Source: an uncultured bacterium
GTDB lineage: Bacteria > Actinomycetota > Coriobacteriia > Coriobacteriales > Eggerthellaceae
Length of the DNA: 64,000 bases
NCBI GenBank assembly: GCA_937890835.1
Contig: CALADF010000044.1
Span: 75,099 to 139,098, forward strand
Direction of reading: 5' to 3'
The first letter of the stretch is position 1. The number at the start of each line of letters is the position of its first letter. Made by a program: the position numbers and the translations under genes. The notes under the pieces are model-generated. The model saw only the letters and a list, made by a program, of their open reading frames with translations. It did no database searches and had not been told where the DNA came from. Positions 34,862 to 44,625 of the stretch are shown in pieces.

Positions 34862-35806
34862 ATGCGTGATGGTCTTCTGAGCATCGGCGAGCTGGCGCGT
34901 ATGAAGGGGGTCGGCGTGAAGTCGCTGCGTTACTACGAGAGCATCGGCATTTTCAGGCCTGCGTTCGTCGACCCGTCGAGCGGGTATCGCTACTATTCGC
35001 TGAACCAGTTGATGGATCTTGACGCCATCACCACGTGCATCGAGCTGGGAATTCCCCTGAAAGAGCTGCGTGATTACATCGAGCCGTCGGGCATGCTCGA
35101 CCTGACGGCTTTGCTCGAGCGCGGCAGGCGCCGGGCTCTTGCTCGCATCGCCGAAGCCCAGGCGGTGCTCGCCCAGGTGAGCGCCCAGCTCGACGAGATC
35201 AACGAGCAGCGTGCGTTCTCGGAAAGCGGCGGGGCGTACGTGCGCCGCAAGGAGAAAAGGGCCGCGCTTGTCCAGGATTGGGCGGGCGAATCGTTCGACG
35301 TGCGTCGTTACGCGCGGTGGATGACCGAAGCGTATGGGACGGCGAAGCGAATGAGCATGGTCCCCTCGTATCTGCAGGGCTTTCTGCTCGAGCCCGTCGA
35401 AGAACGAGACCGTGCGACGTCGGCGAGGCCGGGGCGTGAAAGGCGTGCCGGGCGCGTATGCGCAGCGGGATGCGAAGGGTCCTCGTCTGCGCTACGCGGC
35501 GTGCGCGCCCGTGCCTATTTGGAGGTTCTTCCCGTTGGGCTGCCCGAAGGCTCATCGAACGCTGCGGATCCTGAAGCGGGGGAGGTCGCGCGTGAGGTCG
35601 CTTCCGCAGGGGGGATACGCTTGCAAGAGCTGCCTGCGGGAAGGTTCTCGGGTCGTCGTCTGACTGGGTCGAGCCTCGAGGCGTGTTTCGACGAGGCGGC
35701 CGACCTCGTGAGACGACAAAACGTGCGTGCCATCGCCACCGAGGTATGGGACGCGCATCTCGACCCGAGCACGTACGTGGTGGAGGTGCTCGTCGCGTGC
35801 GATTAG
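34862..35806 (+). CDS. MerR family regulator with effector-binding-like C-terminus
   Basis: A 314-residue MerR regulator. The winged HTH is clear: SIGELARMKGVGVKSLRYYESIGI, then DPSSGYRYYSLNQLMDLD; a coiled-coil dimer helix follows (about residues 80-120). The remaining ~190 residues resemble the BmrR/GyrI effector domain, ending TYVVEVLVAC. Residues about 182-218 read as Arg/Ser/Gly-rich sequence, while the next frame there (35436-35514) gives a more protein-like stretch, so two compensating indels are possible. ATG 34862 has GGGAGG. It is divergent from, and the likely activator of, the SMR pair. Confidence 0.8.
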   Translation: MRDGLLSIGELARMKGVGVKSLRYYESIGIFRPAFVDPSSGYRYYSLNQLMDLDAITTCIELGIPLKELRDYIEPSGMLDLTALLERGRRRALARIAEAQAVLAQVSAQLDEINEQRAFSESGGAYVRRKEKRAALVQDWAGESFDVRRYARWMTEAYGTAKRMSMVPSYLQGFLLEPVEERDRATSARPGRERRAGRVCAAGCEGSSSALRGVRARAYLEVLPVGLPEGSSNAADPEAGEVAREVASAGGIRLQELPAGRFSGRRLTGSSLEACFDEAADLVRRQNVRAIATEVWDAHLDPSTYVVEVLVACD

Positions 35807-35867
35807 CGCCGGCGGCGAACTGAAGAGAGCCGTGCCCTCGGGGCTCTTCCGGAAGGCGTCGCGTCCG

Positions 35868-36821
35868 CTAGAGGGGGTGCGTTTCAAGGTACTGCCTGTG
35901 TCTTTCACGAAGAAAGCTCATGAGCACGCTTTGCACGTGGGAGATTCGCGGTTTCGTCTTGACGTGCTTGGGCAGGAGGAATCCGATTTGACAGAGCGCT
36001 TCCGGTGTTGCGAGCGGTACGAACGTGAGATCGTCGGTCGGCATGGTCTCGTCCTGGCACGCGAGGTGGAAACCGAACGAATCGTAGAGCGCCACGCCGT
36101 CGCTCGATGTTCGGGCGAAGCGAAGCAGCATGCGCGGATTTGCCGCGCTCATGCGCACGTTGGTCAATGGTGTATCGCGAAACAGCCATTCGAGCACCTG
36201 CGCCATCTCCTTGAAGGAGTTCATCGCGCACGGCCAATCGGCGAGCTCGCCGCGCTTGAGCGAGTCGCGACCTGTCAACGGGGAATCGCGTCGGCAGACG
36301 ACGCCGATCTTCGTCGGGATGGCGGGATCGAAGACGAGGTTCGGGTTGGCGAGGATTTTCGGCAGGGTGTTGGCATGGAGGTCGACGAAGCTCAGATCCG
36401 ACCCGTCGGATGAGAGCACGCGGCGGACTATCTTCTCGAAGGGCTCCTCGAGGTAGGCCGATCCCGCGAGCATATCGACGTATTCCTGAGAACCCGAGGC
36501 TATTTGAGCCGAATAGTATGTGACGTGGATGTTGATCGGATCGCTCATTCGTACATGACGGCTTCCGCTGTCATAGAGCGTGCCGAGAAAACCCTCGTAA
36601 GCGGCGATGGTATGGTTCGCGAGGACGAGAAAGCGCTGTCCTTCGGGCGTGAGCGTCACGCCTCGGCGGCCCCTTTCGATCAGCTTGACGTCGAGCTCGT
36701 CTTCAAGCGCGGTAACGGCTTTGTTCAGTCCTTGTTGGGATATGAACAGGCGTTTTGCCGCACTGTAGAACGTGCCCGCCTCGGCGAGCTCTTTGAAATA
36801 GTGCATCGTGTCGAGGTTCAT
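35868..36821 (-). CDS. LysR-family-like transcriptional regulator
   Basis: A 317-residue regulator. N-terminal HTH of the LysR type: YFKELAEAGTFYSAAKRLFISQ, then NKAVTALEDELDVKLIERGRRGVTLT. A substrate-binding-like C-terminal domain follows. ATG 36821 has AAGGAGAG. It is divergent from the molybdopterin oxidoreductase (37082) across a 260-base region with an imperfect T-N11-A type inverted repeat near 36896-36924, so it probably senses that enzyme's substrate (inference). Confidence 0.87.
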   Translation of the reverse strand: MNLDTMHYFKELAEAGTFYSAAKRLFISQQGLNKAVTALEDELDVKLIERGRRGVTLTPEGQRFLVLANHTIAAYEGFLGTLYDSGSRHVRMSDPINIHVTYYSAQIASGSQEYVDMLAGSAYLEEPFEKIVRRVLSSDGSDLSFVDLHANTLPKILANPNLVFDPAIPTKIGVVCRRDSPLTGRDSLKRGELADWPCAMNSFKEMAQVLEWLFRDTPLTNVRMSAANPRMLLRFARTSSDGVALYDSFGFHLACQDETMPTDDLTFVPLATPEALCQIGFLLPKHVKTKPRISHVQSVLMSFLRERHRQYLETHPL

Positions 36822-36895
36822 GAGACCTCTCCTTCGTTCACGCCGCAGTGGGTCGACGCGCCGGAAGCGCGGACCCCGCTTTTTGTTCGCTGCGG

Positions 36896-36924
36896 TGTAT
36901 ATGCATCTTTCGGTTGTGCATACA
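36896..36924. promoter_or_regulatory. Candidate LysR operator
   Basis: TGTATatGCA (36896-36905) and TGCATACA (36917-36924) form an imperfect inverted repeat between the divergent lysR and molybdoenzyme genes. The consensus of this regulator is unknown. Confidence 0.4.
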
Positions 36925-37081
36925 GCAATCATACGTTTCTTTCTCGTGCATGGGCGAGGATTCACAATAGAAAACATGGTTGTAGGCCGTTCGCGGGGAA
37001 GGGGGCAAGCGGAAGGGTCGATGCGGGCAGAGGAGAAGCCCGCAATGCATCGGAGGAATCCGACTTCGAAAGGAGTGCTTC

Positions 37082-39478
37082 ATGGCAAAAGGAGAGTCTT
37101 TCGTCTACACCTGCTGTCCAGGTTGGGGCGACCATGAGTTCTGCGCGATCAAGACCATCGTGAAGGATGGGAAGATCGTTCGTACCGAAAAGCCGTGCTA
37201 CACGGGTGCCGAGGCGGATGAGGGCTACATCTGCCAAAAAGGCGTCATGTCGTGTCGACAGCCTTACAATCCGAAGAGGCTGCTCTATCCGCTCAAGCGC
37301 GTAGGGGATCGTGGTGAAGGGAAATGGGAGCAGATCAGCTGGGATCAGGCGCTTGACGAGATTGCGGCGAAGCTGCTCGAGCTGAGGGAGAAGTACGGAC
37401 CCGAATCTCTTGCTATGTGGGACATTGTCGCATCGGTTCCGCCGTCCCAGGGCCTTGCCGCGCTGCTCGCCTCTCGCTTCATGGGGCTGTGGGGCGCCTC
37501 CGACCCCGTCCAAGGTTACGGCCTCGACAACGGCCCGTTCTACGCGGCGTTTTTCGACATGGGCAACTTTTACAAGTACATGACCACCGACCCGAAGAAC
37601 TTCGACACGTCGGACTACATCATCGTCTGGGGGGCGAACCCCATCGAGAACCAGCAGCGAATCGCCAAACATCTCGTCGAGGCGAAGTCGAACGGCGCGA
37701 AGATTGTCGACATTGGCCTTTTGTTCGACGGCACGGCAGGATTCGCCGACGAGTTCATTCCCGTGCGTCCGGGTTCTGACCCCGCGCTGTCCCTCACTAT
37801 GGCGAACTTGATCATCCAAAGCGGTCGCTATAAGAAGGATTTTCTCCTCGCGTACACGGTCGCGCCTTTCCTCGTGCGCGATGACGACAACATGTTCATG
37901 CGGGATGCAGGCGGGAATTACCTGGTTTGGGACGAACAGCAAGGTTGCCCCGTTGCCATGATGCCAGGCGAGCAGGCTTCTCCCTGCGCGGCCATGGAGC
38001 TTGACGGAGCGCACGTGGTGGATGGCGTGGCGTGCAAGACGGCGTTCGCCCGATTGCGCGAGCATCTGGCGACTTACACGCCCGAGTGGCAGCAGACGAT
38101 AACCGGGGTGGCCCCCGAGGTCGTGAAGCGCTTGACCGACGAGTACGTGGCAGCTCCGAATGCCTACATCTTCGGCGCGCTGGGCTTGCGCTATCAGAAC
38201 CAGGGCGAGAGCTACCGCTCGTTCTATCTTCTCGGCATGCTCACCGGTAACCTGGGGCGCCCGGGTGCAGGCGTCACATCCGAGATGCTTCCCTCGGGTT
38301 TCCCCATGGCGTTCAACGACGCGCCCATCACCATGCCGCTCGGCAAAGAGGGCTACAAGGGCAAGATGATGCGCCAAAACGAGTTCATCAACCAGGTCAT
38401 CAGCCAAGAGCCCTATCCCATCAAAGCATTCTGGGTGGTGGCGGGCAACCCTGTGCACAATTGCCCGAATCGCGGCCTTTGGCTCGATGAGATATTCCCC
38501 CAGATGGAGCTTATCGTCGACGTTGATATTTGGATGACCGATACCGGCCAGTACGCCGATTACGTGCTTCCCGATTGCATGCCGTTCGAGCGCTACGAGT
38601 TGGTCGCCGCCGCCGCGTACAACCACATCGTGTTGCAGGAGCCGGCGATCGAGCCGCAGGGGGAGGCGAAAGACCCCACTTTCCTTTACAGCGAGCTGGC
38701 CAAGCGCGTCGGCTTCGGCGAGTACTTCGACAAGACCGCGGAGGAATGGATCGCGATAAGGCTGCAGTCGAAGTGGCCGATGATAGCGGGCATTCAGCCG
38801 CCGCTCACCTACGAGCGGCTGAAGGAGGAGAAAGTCGTTCGCGCCGCCACGCCGCCTGTGGCATGGGATCCGTTCATGGGCATGCAGTTCGACACGCCTT
38901 CCCGTCGTTTGGAGTTCTACTGCGAGCGCTTGGTGCCGGTGAACGCGCAGATAGCTTCTTATATCGAGCCGCTCGAGGCGCCGACGCTCACGAGCCTGGG
39001 CAACGGCACCGCAAAGGGGAAATATCATTTCTTTAGCGGCCGCCAGCGCTTCTTCATGCAGTCGATGTTCACTGACGACCCCGTTATGGCCGACTTATCG
39101 GGAGGGTATCCGACGGGCCGCATCAACCCGATCGACGCCGAGGCGGAGGGCATCGTCGACGGCGACAAGGTGGAGATCTACAACGAGCGCGGTCATGTGA
39201 CTATCGAGATGAAGCTCGATCAGCAGATTCCTCCCGGAACCGTGCAGTGTTGGTTTGGATGGCGTCACGATGCGTTCGAGGACGGCATGTACTCCGAGCT
39301 CATCCCCGCTCTCGGCAGCGATTACACGCTCGATGACCGCTCGCGTCATTGGGACAAATGCGTGCGGGAAATAGGCGGCTATCAAGCCGGCTTCGGAACG
39401 GGCGGCATCGGCGGCATGGCGGGTTCGTGGGACACCATTTGGGATTGCGCGTGCGATATCCGCAAGGTGGGGGAGTAG
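37082..39478 (+). CDS. Molybdopterin oxidoreductase, DMSO reductase family (catechol dehydroxylase-like candidate)
   Basis: A 798-residue bis-MGD enzyme. Domains run in the family order: an N-terminal region with CCPGWGDHEFC and YICQKG, where the usual Fe-S cluster Cys pattern is incomplete (Trp at the expected second Cys), then FDTSDYIIVWGANPIEN, GALGLRYQNQ, NLGRPGAGV, and a C-terminal MGD-binding domain (GRINPIDAEAEGIVDGDKVE). No Tat signal, so it is cytoplasmic. A small 4Fe-4S protein follows after nine bases and a LysR gene is divergent. This set recalls the aromatic dehydroxylases of gut Eggerthellaceae and transhydroxylase, but the substrate is inferred only. Confidence 0.85.
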   Translation: MAKGESFVYTCCPGWGDHEFCAIKTIVKDGKIVRTEKPCYTGAEADEGYICQKGVMSCRQPYNPKRLLYPLKRVGDRGEGKWEQISWDQALDEIAAKLLELREKYGPESLAMWDIVASVPPSQGLAALLASRFMGLWGASDPVQGYGLDNGPFYAAFFDMGNFYKYMTTDPKNFDTSDYIIVWGANPIENQQRIAKHLVEAKSNGAKIVDIGLLFDGTAGFADEFIPVRPGSDPALSLTMANLIIQSGRYKKDFLLAYTVAPFLVRDDDNMFMRDAGGNYLVWDEQQGCPVAMMPGEQASPCAAMELDGAHVVDGVACKTAFARLREHLATYTPEWQQTITGVAPEVVKRLTDEYVAAPNAYIFGALGLRYQNQGESYRSFYLLGMLTGNLGRPGAGVTSEMLPSGFPMAFNDAPITMPLGKEGYKGKMMRQNEFINQVISQEPYPIKAFWVVAGNPVHNCPNRGLWLDEIFPQMELIVDVDIWMTDTGQYADYVLPDCMPFERYELVAAAAYNHIVLQEPAIEPQGEAKDPTFLYSELAKRVGFGEYFDKTAEEWIAIRLQSKWPMIAGIQPPLTYERLKEEKVVRAATPPVAWDPFMGMQFDTPSRRLEFYCERLVPVNAQIASYIEPLEAPTLTSLGNGTAKGKYHFFSGRQRFFMQSMFTDDPVMADLSGGYPTGRINPIDAEAEGIVDGDKVEIYNERGHVTIEMKLDQQIPPGTVQCWFGWRHDAFEDGMYSELIPALGSDYTLDDRSRHWDKCVREIGGYQAGFGTGGIGGMAGSWDTIWDCACDIRKVGE

Positions 39479-39487
39479 GAGGACGAC

Positions 39488-39886
39488 ATGGACGAGAAGA
39501 CGATCTTGGTCAATCTTCAGCGTTGCACGGGCTGCTGGACCTGTTCTCTTGCCTGCAAGGTGGGAAACCATCTGCCCGACGACGAGTTCTGGCTCACGGT
39601 GCGCACCCAGGGAAGCGGCGAGGGCATTGACCGCCCCGCTGGGGTTTGGCCCGATCTCCATATGAGCTGGATTCCCGTTTGGTCTCAAAAATGCGTGCGC
39701 TGTCCGTCGCGTATCGCTGAGGGGGAGGCTCCGTATTGCGTGAACTGTTGCCCGAACAAGGCTCTCTGCATAGGCGCTGAGGCCGAGGCGGAGGTCGAGC
39801 GCCTGCGCCAGAAGGGTTTTAGGATCTTCCGTCTTCCCGCGTGGGAGAACTCGGCGCCGAACGTGGTGTACGCGTCGAAGGGGTAG
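39488..39886 (+). CDS. Small 4Fe-4S electron-transfer subunit
   Basis: A 132-residue ferredoxin-like partner of the molybdoenzyme. N-terminal cluster motif CTGCWTCSLAC and a second Cys group, CVRC...CVNCCPNKALC, as in the beta subunits of DMSO reductase-like and transhydroxylase enzymes, here cut down to two clusters. GGAGGACG lies before ATG 39488, nine bases after the large-subunit stop. A terminator (39962-39990) follows, so the operon has two genes. Confidence 0.87.
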   Translation: MDEKTILVNLQRCTGCWTCSLACKVGNHLPDDEFWLTVRTQGSGEGIDRPAGVWPDLHMSWIPVWSQKCVRCPSRIAEGEAPYCVNCCPNKALCIGAEAEAEVERLRQKGFRIFRLPAWENSAPNVVYASKG

Positions 39887-39961
39887 CGGCTCGGGGCGAG
39901 CCGAGGGTTTGATGCCTGCGAAGCGTGCTCTTTGAAGGCTCGGTGAGTCTTGAATCGAATC

Positions 39962-39990
39962 GGGGGAGCGTCGTTCGAAAGCGCTCCCCC
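39962..39990. terminator. Bidirectional terminator
   Basis: Stem GGGGGAGCG (39962-39970) / CGCTCCCCC (39982-39990), with T-rich sequence after it on the plus strand, between convergent genes. Confidence 0.75.
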
Positions 39991-40025
39991 TGCTTTGTCT
40001 TCGCTATGCGCGTGTTCGTACGAGC

Positions 40026-42794
40026 CTACGCTTTCTCCACGCGCACGGCGCATACCTTGTACTCAGGCACCTTGCAGGTGTCGTCGAGAGCGGCGACGGT
40101 AAGCCAGTTGGCGTTGCCGTCTTGGAAGTGGAAGGGCATCCAGGTTTCCCCGGGATGCGTTTTCCCCGAGACGCGCGCCCGCGTGGTTATCTGCCCGCGG
40201 CGCGAGCTCACGCGCACCTCGTCTCCATCGACGACGCCGAGCTTTTCGGCGTCAACGGTGTTGATCTCGATGAACGACGTGTTGCCGATCTCCTCAAGAC
40301 CCGCCGTCCTGCCCGTCATGGCGCAGGCGTTATATTGATGCAACACGCGTCCGGTTGACATCAAAAGCGGGTAGCTCTCGTCGGTCGTCTCGGCGGAGGG
40401 TCGGTAATTGGCGGTCGAGTAGATCGCCTTGCCGCGGGCGAAGGTTCCCACGTGCATGATGGGCGTGCCCGGATGCTCGGGGGTGGGGCAGGGCCATTGC
40501 AGTCCGCGGCCCGCCACCTCGGCGCTGTCGAGGCGCGCGTGGCTGATGCCGCCGTAAGAGGGCGTGAGCGATGCGATCTCGTCCATGATCTCGGCGGCGC
40601 TCAGGTGCGGCTGCGCGTAGCCCATGCGGTTCATGATCTCGGTGAGTATCTCGGTATCGGGCTTGGCTCCCTCGGGGCCGGCCACCGCCTTGCGCACGCG
40701 CTGGACGCGGCGCTCGGTGTTGGTGAAGGTGCCCTCCTTCTCCGCGTAGCTGTATCCGGGCAGCACGACGTCGGCGTACCGAGCCGTCTCCGTGAGGAAG
40801 AGCTCGTCGACCACGAGAAACTCGAGCGATTCGAGCGCACGGATGACGTGCGTCGTGTCGGGATCGCTGCGAACGGGGTCCTCGCCGCAGATGAACAGGC
40901 CCTTGATGCGCCCCTCGGCGGCTGCGGGCAGCACCTCGGTCGAGCGAAGTCCGGTTACGGGCGAGATCTCAACGCCCCAAGCGGCTTCGAACTTCGCGCG
41001 CGCCTCGGGGTTGGCGACCTTCTGGTACCCCGTCAGATCACCCGGCATCGCTCCCATGTCGCATGCGCCCTGGACGTTGTTCTGCCCGCGGATGGGGTTC
41101 ACACCGCAGCCGCGACGTCCGAGCTTGCCGTTAACGAGCGCGATGTTGGACAGCGACATGACGCCTTCGGTGCCGGTTGAGTGCTCGGCGACGCCGAGGC
41201 AGTACATGATAGCGGCGCGCTCCGCGCTGCCGTAGAGCTTCGCCGCCGAGACGAGGTCGCGTGCGTCGATGTGGCAGATCTCCGCCACGCGCTCGGGCGT
41301 GTAGGGCTTCACCATCTCGGCGAGCTCGGCGAATCCCTCGGTGCGCTCGCCGACGAACCCCTCGTCGACGAGCCCTTCGCGGATGAGCACGTGAACCATG
41401 CCGTTGGCGAATGCCACGTTGGTGCCGGGGCGGATCTTCAGGTGGATGTCGGCGTGCGCCGCCAAGCCGATGTCGCGGGGATCCACCACAATGAGGTGGG
41501 CTCCCTCCTCGACGGCACGCCGGATCTGCATGCCGAGGACGGGATGCGCCTCCTCGGGGTTCGATCCGATGAGCAGCATCACGTCGGAGTCGGTCGTGAT
41601 GTCCTCGATGGTGTTCGTCATGGCTCCGGAGCCGAGTGTCGTTGCCAGACCGGCAACGGTAGGGGCGTGTCAAACACGTGCGCAGTTGTCGACGTTGTTC
41701 GTCCCGAACGCGCAGCGCGCCATCTTCTGGAGCAGGTAGACGTCCTCGTTGGTCGAACGGGAGCAGGCGAACGCCGCGAGCGCGTCCCCGCCGTGCTCGC
41801 GCTTGATGGCGGAGAGCTTTTCGGCGACGAGCGTGAGCGCCTCGTCCCAGGTCGCTTCCTCGAACTCGCCCGTCTCGGGGTTTTTGACGAGCGGCGTTTT
41901 CAGCCTGTCAGCCGATCCGACGAAGTCGAAGCTTCCCGAGCGCCCCTTCACGCACAGGCGTCCCTTGTTCGAAGGACCCTGCGCCGCGTAGGCGTCGACG
42001 ATGCGGTTGTCTTTCGCGACCAGCTCGAGCTGGCAGCCCACGGCGCAGTGCGGGCAGGTGGTCAGCGTCGTGTCGACCTCCCAGGAGCGATACTCGGCGC
42101 GGCGCTTCTCGGCGAGGGCGCCCGTGGGGCAGGCCTGCGCGCAGCAGCCGCACGATTCGCATGACGTCGTCTTCCAGTCGGGGCCGAACGGCGCGAGGAT
42201 GGTCGTGCGCGTGCCGCGTTTGCCCGCCTGCAGCGTGTGGTTGCGGGCGAGGTTGTTGCATGCGCCCACGCAGCGCTGGCATCGGATGCACAGGTTGGGG
42301 TTGTACGTCAAAAACGGGTTCGAGTCGAGGACGGGCTCGCGTTCATAGCTGATGTCGAAGGTGGGCGTGTCGATGCCGACCTCGCGGCAGACGTCTTGAA
42401 GTTCGCACGACCCGTTTCTCTTGCAGGAGAAGCAGTAGTTGACGGAGTTCAGGCCGTGCTCGGAGATGATGAGGTCGAGCGCGGTCTTGCGCGAGAACAT
42501 CACACGTTCCGAATCGGTTGTGACCACCATGCCCTCCGCCGCTTTCGTGCTGCACGCGGGCATGAGCGCGCCCGCGCCTTCGACTTCCACGACGCAAACA
42601 CGGCATGAGCTGATGGCGCTCACGTCGCGCAGGAAGCACAGCGTGGGGATGCGGATGCCCGCCTCCTCCGCGGCGTCGAGGATGGTCGCGCCGTCGGCCA
42701 CGTTGACGGAGACCCCGTCGATCGTGAGCGTGACGGTCTTCTCGGACGCGCGTTCGTCGGCGAGCGCGGCGAGCGTGGTTCGTTCGTTATTCAT
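40026..42794 (-). CDS. fdhA: Selenocysteine formate dehydrogenase, NuoG-type N-terminus
   Basis: A 922-residue selenoprotein oxidising formate to CO2. Order: 2Fe-2S domain (TLCFLRD, SSCRVC), a NuoG-like cluster (CFSCKRNGSC), two 4Fe-4S clusters (CIRCQRCVGAC, CESCGCCAQACP), then the catalytic part with TCPHCAVGC. The active-site codon is an in-frame TGA at 41670-41672, read as Sec in ARV-U-HAP, followed by a SECIS hairpin (41640-41658). Beyond it the frame continues normally to the stop at 40026. If TGA is called as a stop, two partial proteins appear (375 codons, and 40026-41621). The flavoprotein gene overlaps its start by eight bases. It needs SelA/SelB and tRNA-Sec, not in this window. Confidence 0.92.
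41640..41672 (-). promoter_or_regulatory. Bacterial SECIS element and UGA selenocysteine codon
   Basis: TGA at 41670-41672, then on the minus strand a 7-bp stem CGTTGCC / GGCAACG (41652-41658 and 41640-41646) with apical loop GGTCT, ten to eleven bases downstream of the codon. The GGTCU-type loop matches the E. coli fdhF SECIS. Confidence 0.85.
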
Positions 42795-44625
42795 ACTGGG
42801 TCCTTCCTCCCACCTGGGTTCCGCAGCCGAAGAAATCGCAGCGCAAACAGCGCCCGCATTCCTGGGCGGCCTCTTCGGCGCTCATCTCGAGTTCGACGGC
42901 ATCGAAATCGAGCTTTCTCTCGCGGGCGGGTCGCTCGGCTATGCTGACACGGCCGGTGGGGGTGCGGTTGTTGGGGCGCGGCGCGGGAGCCTCGACGCCG
43001 CAGTTGAGCTTGTGGTCGTAACCGAGGAAGTTGTCGATGTTGCGGGCGGCCACTTTGCCTGCGGCGATGGCGCGGATGACCGTCGCCGGGCCCGTTTGGC
43101 AGTCGCCGCCGGTGAACACGTTGTCGAAGCCCTCGGCGGCGAGCATGTCGTCGGCTGCGAATCTTCCACGCTCCGCCGTCATGCCGAACTGTTCGAAGGG
43201 GTCCACGACGACGGCCTGGCCGACCGCGACCAGCACGATGTCCGCCTCGATGCGGCGTTCGGGCTTGCTTGCGTTCAGCGGTGCGGGCCGTCCCCCGCGT
43301 ACGGGCCCGATCATCTGCGGCTGCGTGATGAGGGCGCGCACGCGACCCTGCTCGTCGGCTTCGATGCGCACGGGGGATTCGAGCGCGATCATCTCCACGC
43401 CCTCGGCGATGGCGCTTTCGATTTCTTCGTCAAGCGCGGTCATGTCCTCGACGCGGCGGCGGTAGACGATGGACACCTCAGCGGCGCCTGCTCTCACCGA
43501 GGTGCGCGCGCAGTCCATCGCGACGTTGCCGCCGCCGATGACGACGACTCGCTTGCCGGTGAAGTCGGGGTAGTCTCCGTCGCCGATCGAGCCGAGCAGT
43601 TCGACGGCGGAGGCGACGCCGCGCGAGTCGGCTCCTTCGATGTCGAGTTTCTTGCCCTCATCGGCGCCGATGGCGACGTAGACGGCGTCGTGGCTTTTCG
43701 AGAGCTTCTCCATGGCCGCGGCGTCGATGCGCACGCCGAGGTGCGCGTTGATGGCACCTGCGGACAGTATGGCCGCGACGTCCTCGTCGAGGCGCTCGCG
43801 CGGGAAGCGATAGGCGGGGATGCCGTAGCGCATCATGCCGCCGAAGGATTTCTTCGCCTCGAAGACGTCCACCTCATGCCCCATGAGGGCGAGGAAGTAG
43901 GCGCAGGTCAAACCCGACGGGCCTCCTCCGACGACGGCGATGCGACGTCCGGTTGCCGCCGAGGGCGCGGGCGTGGGAACCCGGTCGGCCCGTGCTTGAT
44001 CGACGGCGTATTTCTTGATGCCGCGGATGTTGATGGCGGCGTCGATGAGCTTGCGGCGGCAGCCGGCTTCGCAGGGGTGCTCGCATACGAACGCGCAGGC
44101 GGTGGGGAACGGGTTGTCTTTGCGCACCATGTTCACGGCGCCGGCGCAGTCGCCTTCTCCGACCAGCGCGATGTAAGCGGGGACGTTGACGTGCGCGGGG
44201 CATTTGGTTTCGCAGGGAAGCGTCTGGCCGACGCCCTTCTGGCAGAAGCGCTCCTTGATGTGCTTCTCGTATTCCGACGCATACGCCTCGAGGCCGTCGA
44301 GGACCACGCGTCCGGCGACGTATCCGATGGCGCAGTCCGAGGCGTCGTGCGCGAACGTCGCGAGCATGCGGATCTGATCCATGGTGGTCTCGTCGGCTTC
44401 GCATCTGCCCACGCTGTGGAGCAGTTTCGCGAGTTGCGGCAGGCCGTCGCGGCAGGGCGCGCACTTGCCGCAGGTTTGCGCGGCGGCGGCTTCGAGCAGC
44501 GCCGCCTGCACGGCGATGGGACAGGTTCCGGGTGGGGTGGCTTCGATGCGCCGCGCGTATGCGTCGAGCCCTGCGCTGACGCGAGCGTCGTCGGCGGATC
44601 GAGGCGCGATGGATGAAGTGCTCAC
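42787..44625 (-). CDS. FAD/NAD(P) electron-transfer subunit of formate dehydrogenase (NuoF-GltD-like)
   Basis: A 612-residue flavoprotein. Residues about 45-120 match the C-terminal NADH-binding 4Fe-4S domain of NuoF (TCGKCAPCRDGLPQLAKLL). The rest is a GltD-like NAD(P)-binding oxidoreductase: Cys-rich CPAHVNVPAY and CEHPCEAGCRR, the FAD site VVGGGPSGLTCAYFLA, NAD(P) site VVIGGGNVAMDCA and GDCQTGPATVIRAIA. It likely links formate oxidation to NAD(P), or ferredoxin-linked bifurcation. The start is GTG 44625 with GAGAGG upstream. The C-terminus overlaps the FDH start by eight bases. No NuoE-like gene is beside it. Confidence 0.85.
   Translation of the reverse strand: MSTSSIAPRSADDARVSAGLDAYARRIEATPPGTCPIAVQAALLEAAAAQTCGKCAPCRDGLPQLAKLLHSVGRCEADETTMDQIRMLATFAHDASDCAIGYVAGRVVLDGLEAYASEYEKHIKERFCQKGVGQTLPCETKCPAHVNVPAYIALVGEGDCAGAVNMVRKDNPFPTACAFVCEHPCEAGCRRKLIDAAINIRGIKKYAVDQARADRVPTPAPSAATGRRIAVVGGGPSGLTCAYFLALMGHEVDVFEAKKSFGGMMRYGIPAYRFPRERLDEDVAAILSAGAINAHLGVRIDAAAMEKLSKSHDAVYVAIGADEGKKLDIEGADSRGVASAVELLGSIGDGDYPDFTGKRVVVIGGGNVAMDCARTSVRAGAAEVSIVYRRRVEDMTALDEEIESAIAEGVEMIALESPVRIEADEQGRVRALITQPQMIGPVRGGRPAPLNASKPERRIEADIVLVAVGQAVVVDPFEQFGMTAERGRFAADDMLAAEGFDNVFTGGDCQTGPATVIRAIAAGKVAARNIDNFLGYDHKLNCGVEAPAPRPNNRTPTGRVSIAERPARERKLDFDAVELEMSAEEAAQECGRCLRCDFFGCGTQVGGRTQYE

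Noticed and set aside
36962..39028. A 688-codon minus-strand open frame across the molybdoenzyme gene
   Set aside because: It is the mirror of a real coding gene in a GC-rich genome; the plus-strand product has clear family motifs, and the minus protein is His/Arg-rich with no motif.
40026..41621. A separate 531-residue molybdoenzyme gene
   Set aside because: It is the C-terminal part of the selenocysteine formate dehydrogenase; the upstream frame is in phase across TGA and a SECIS follows.
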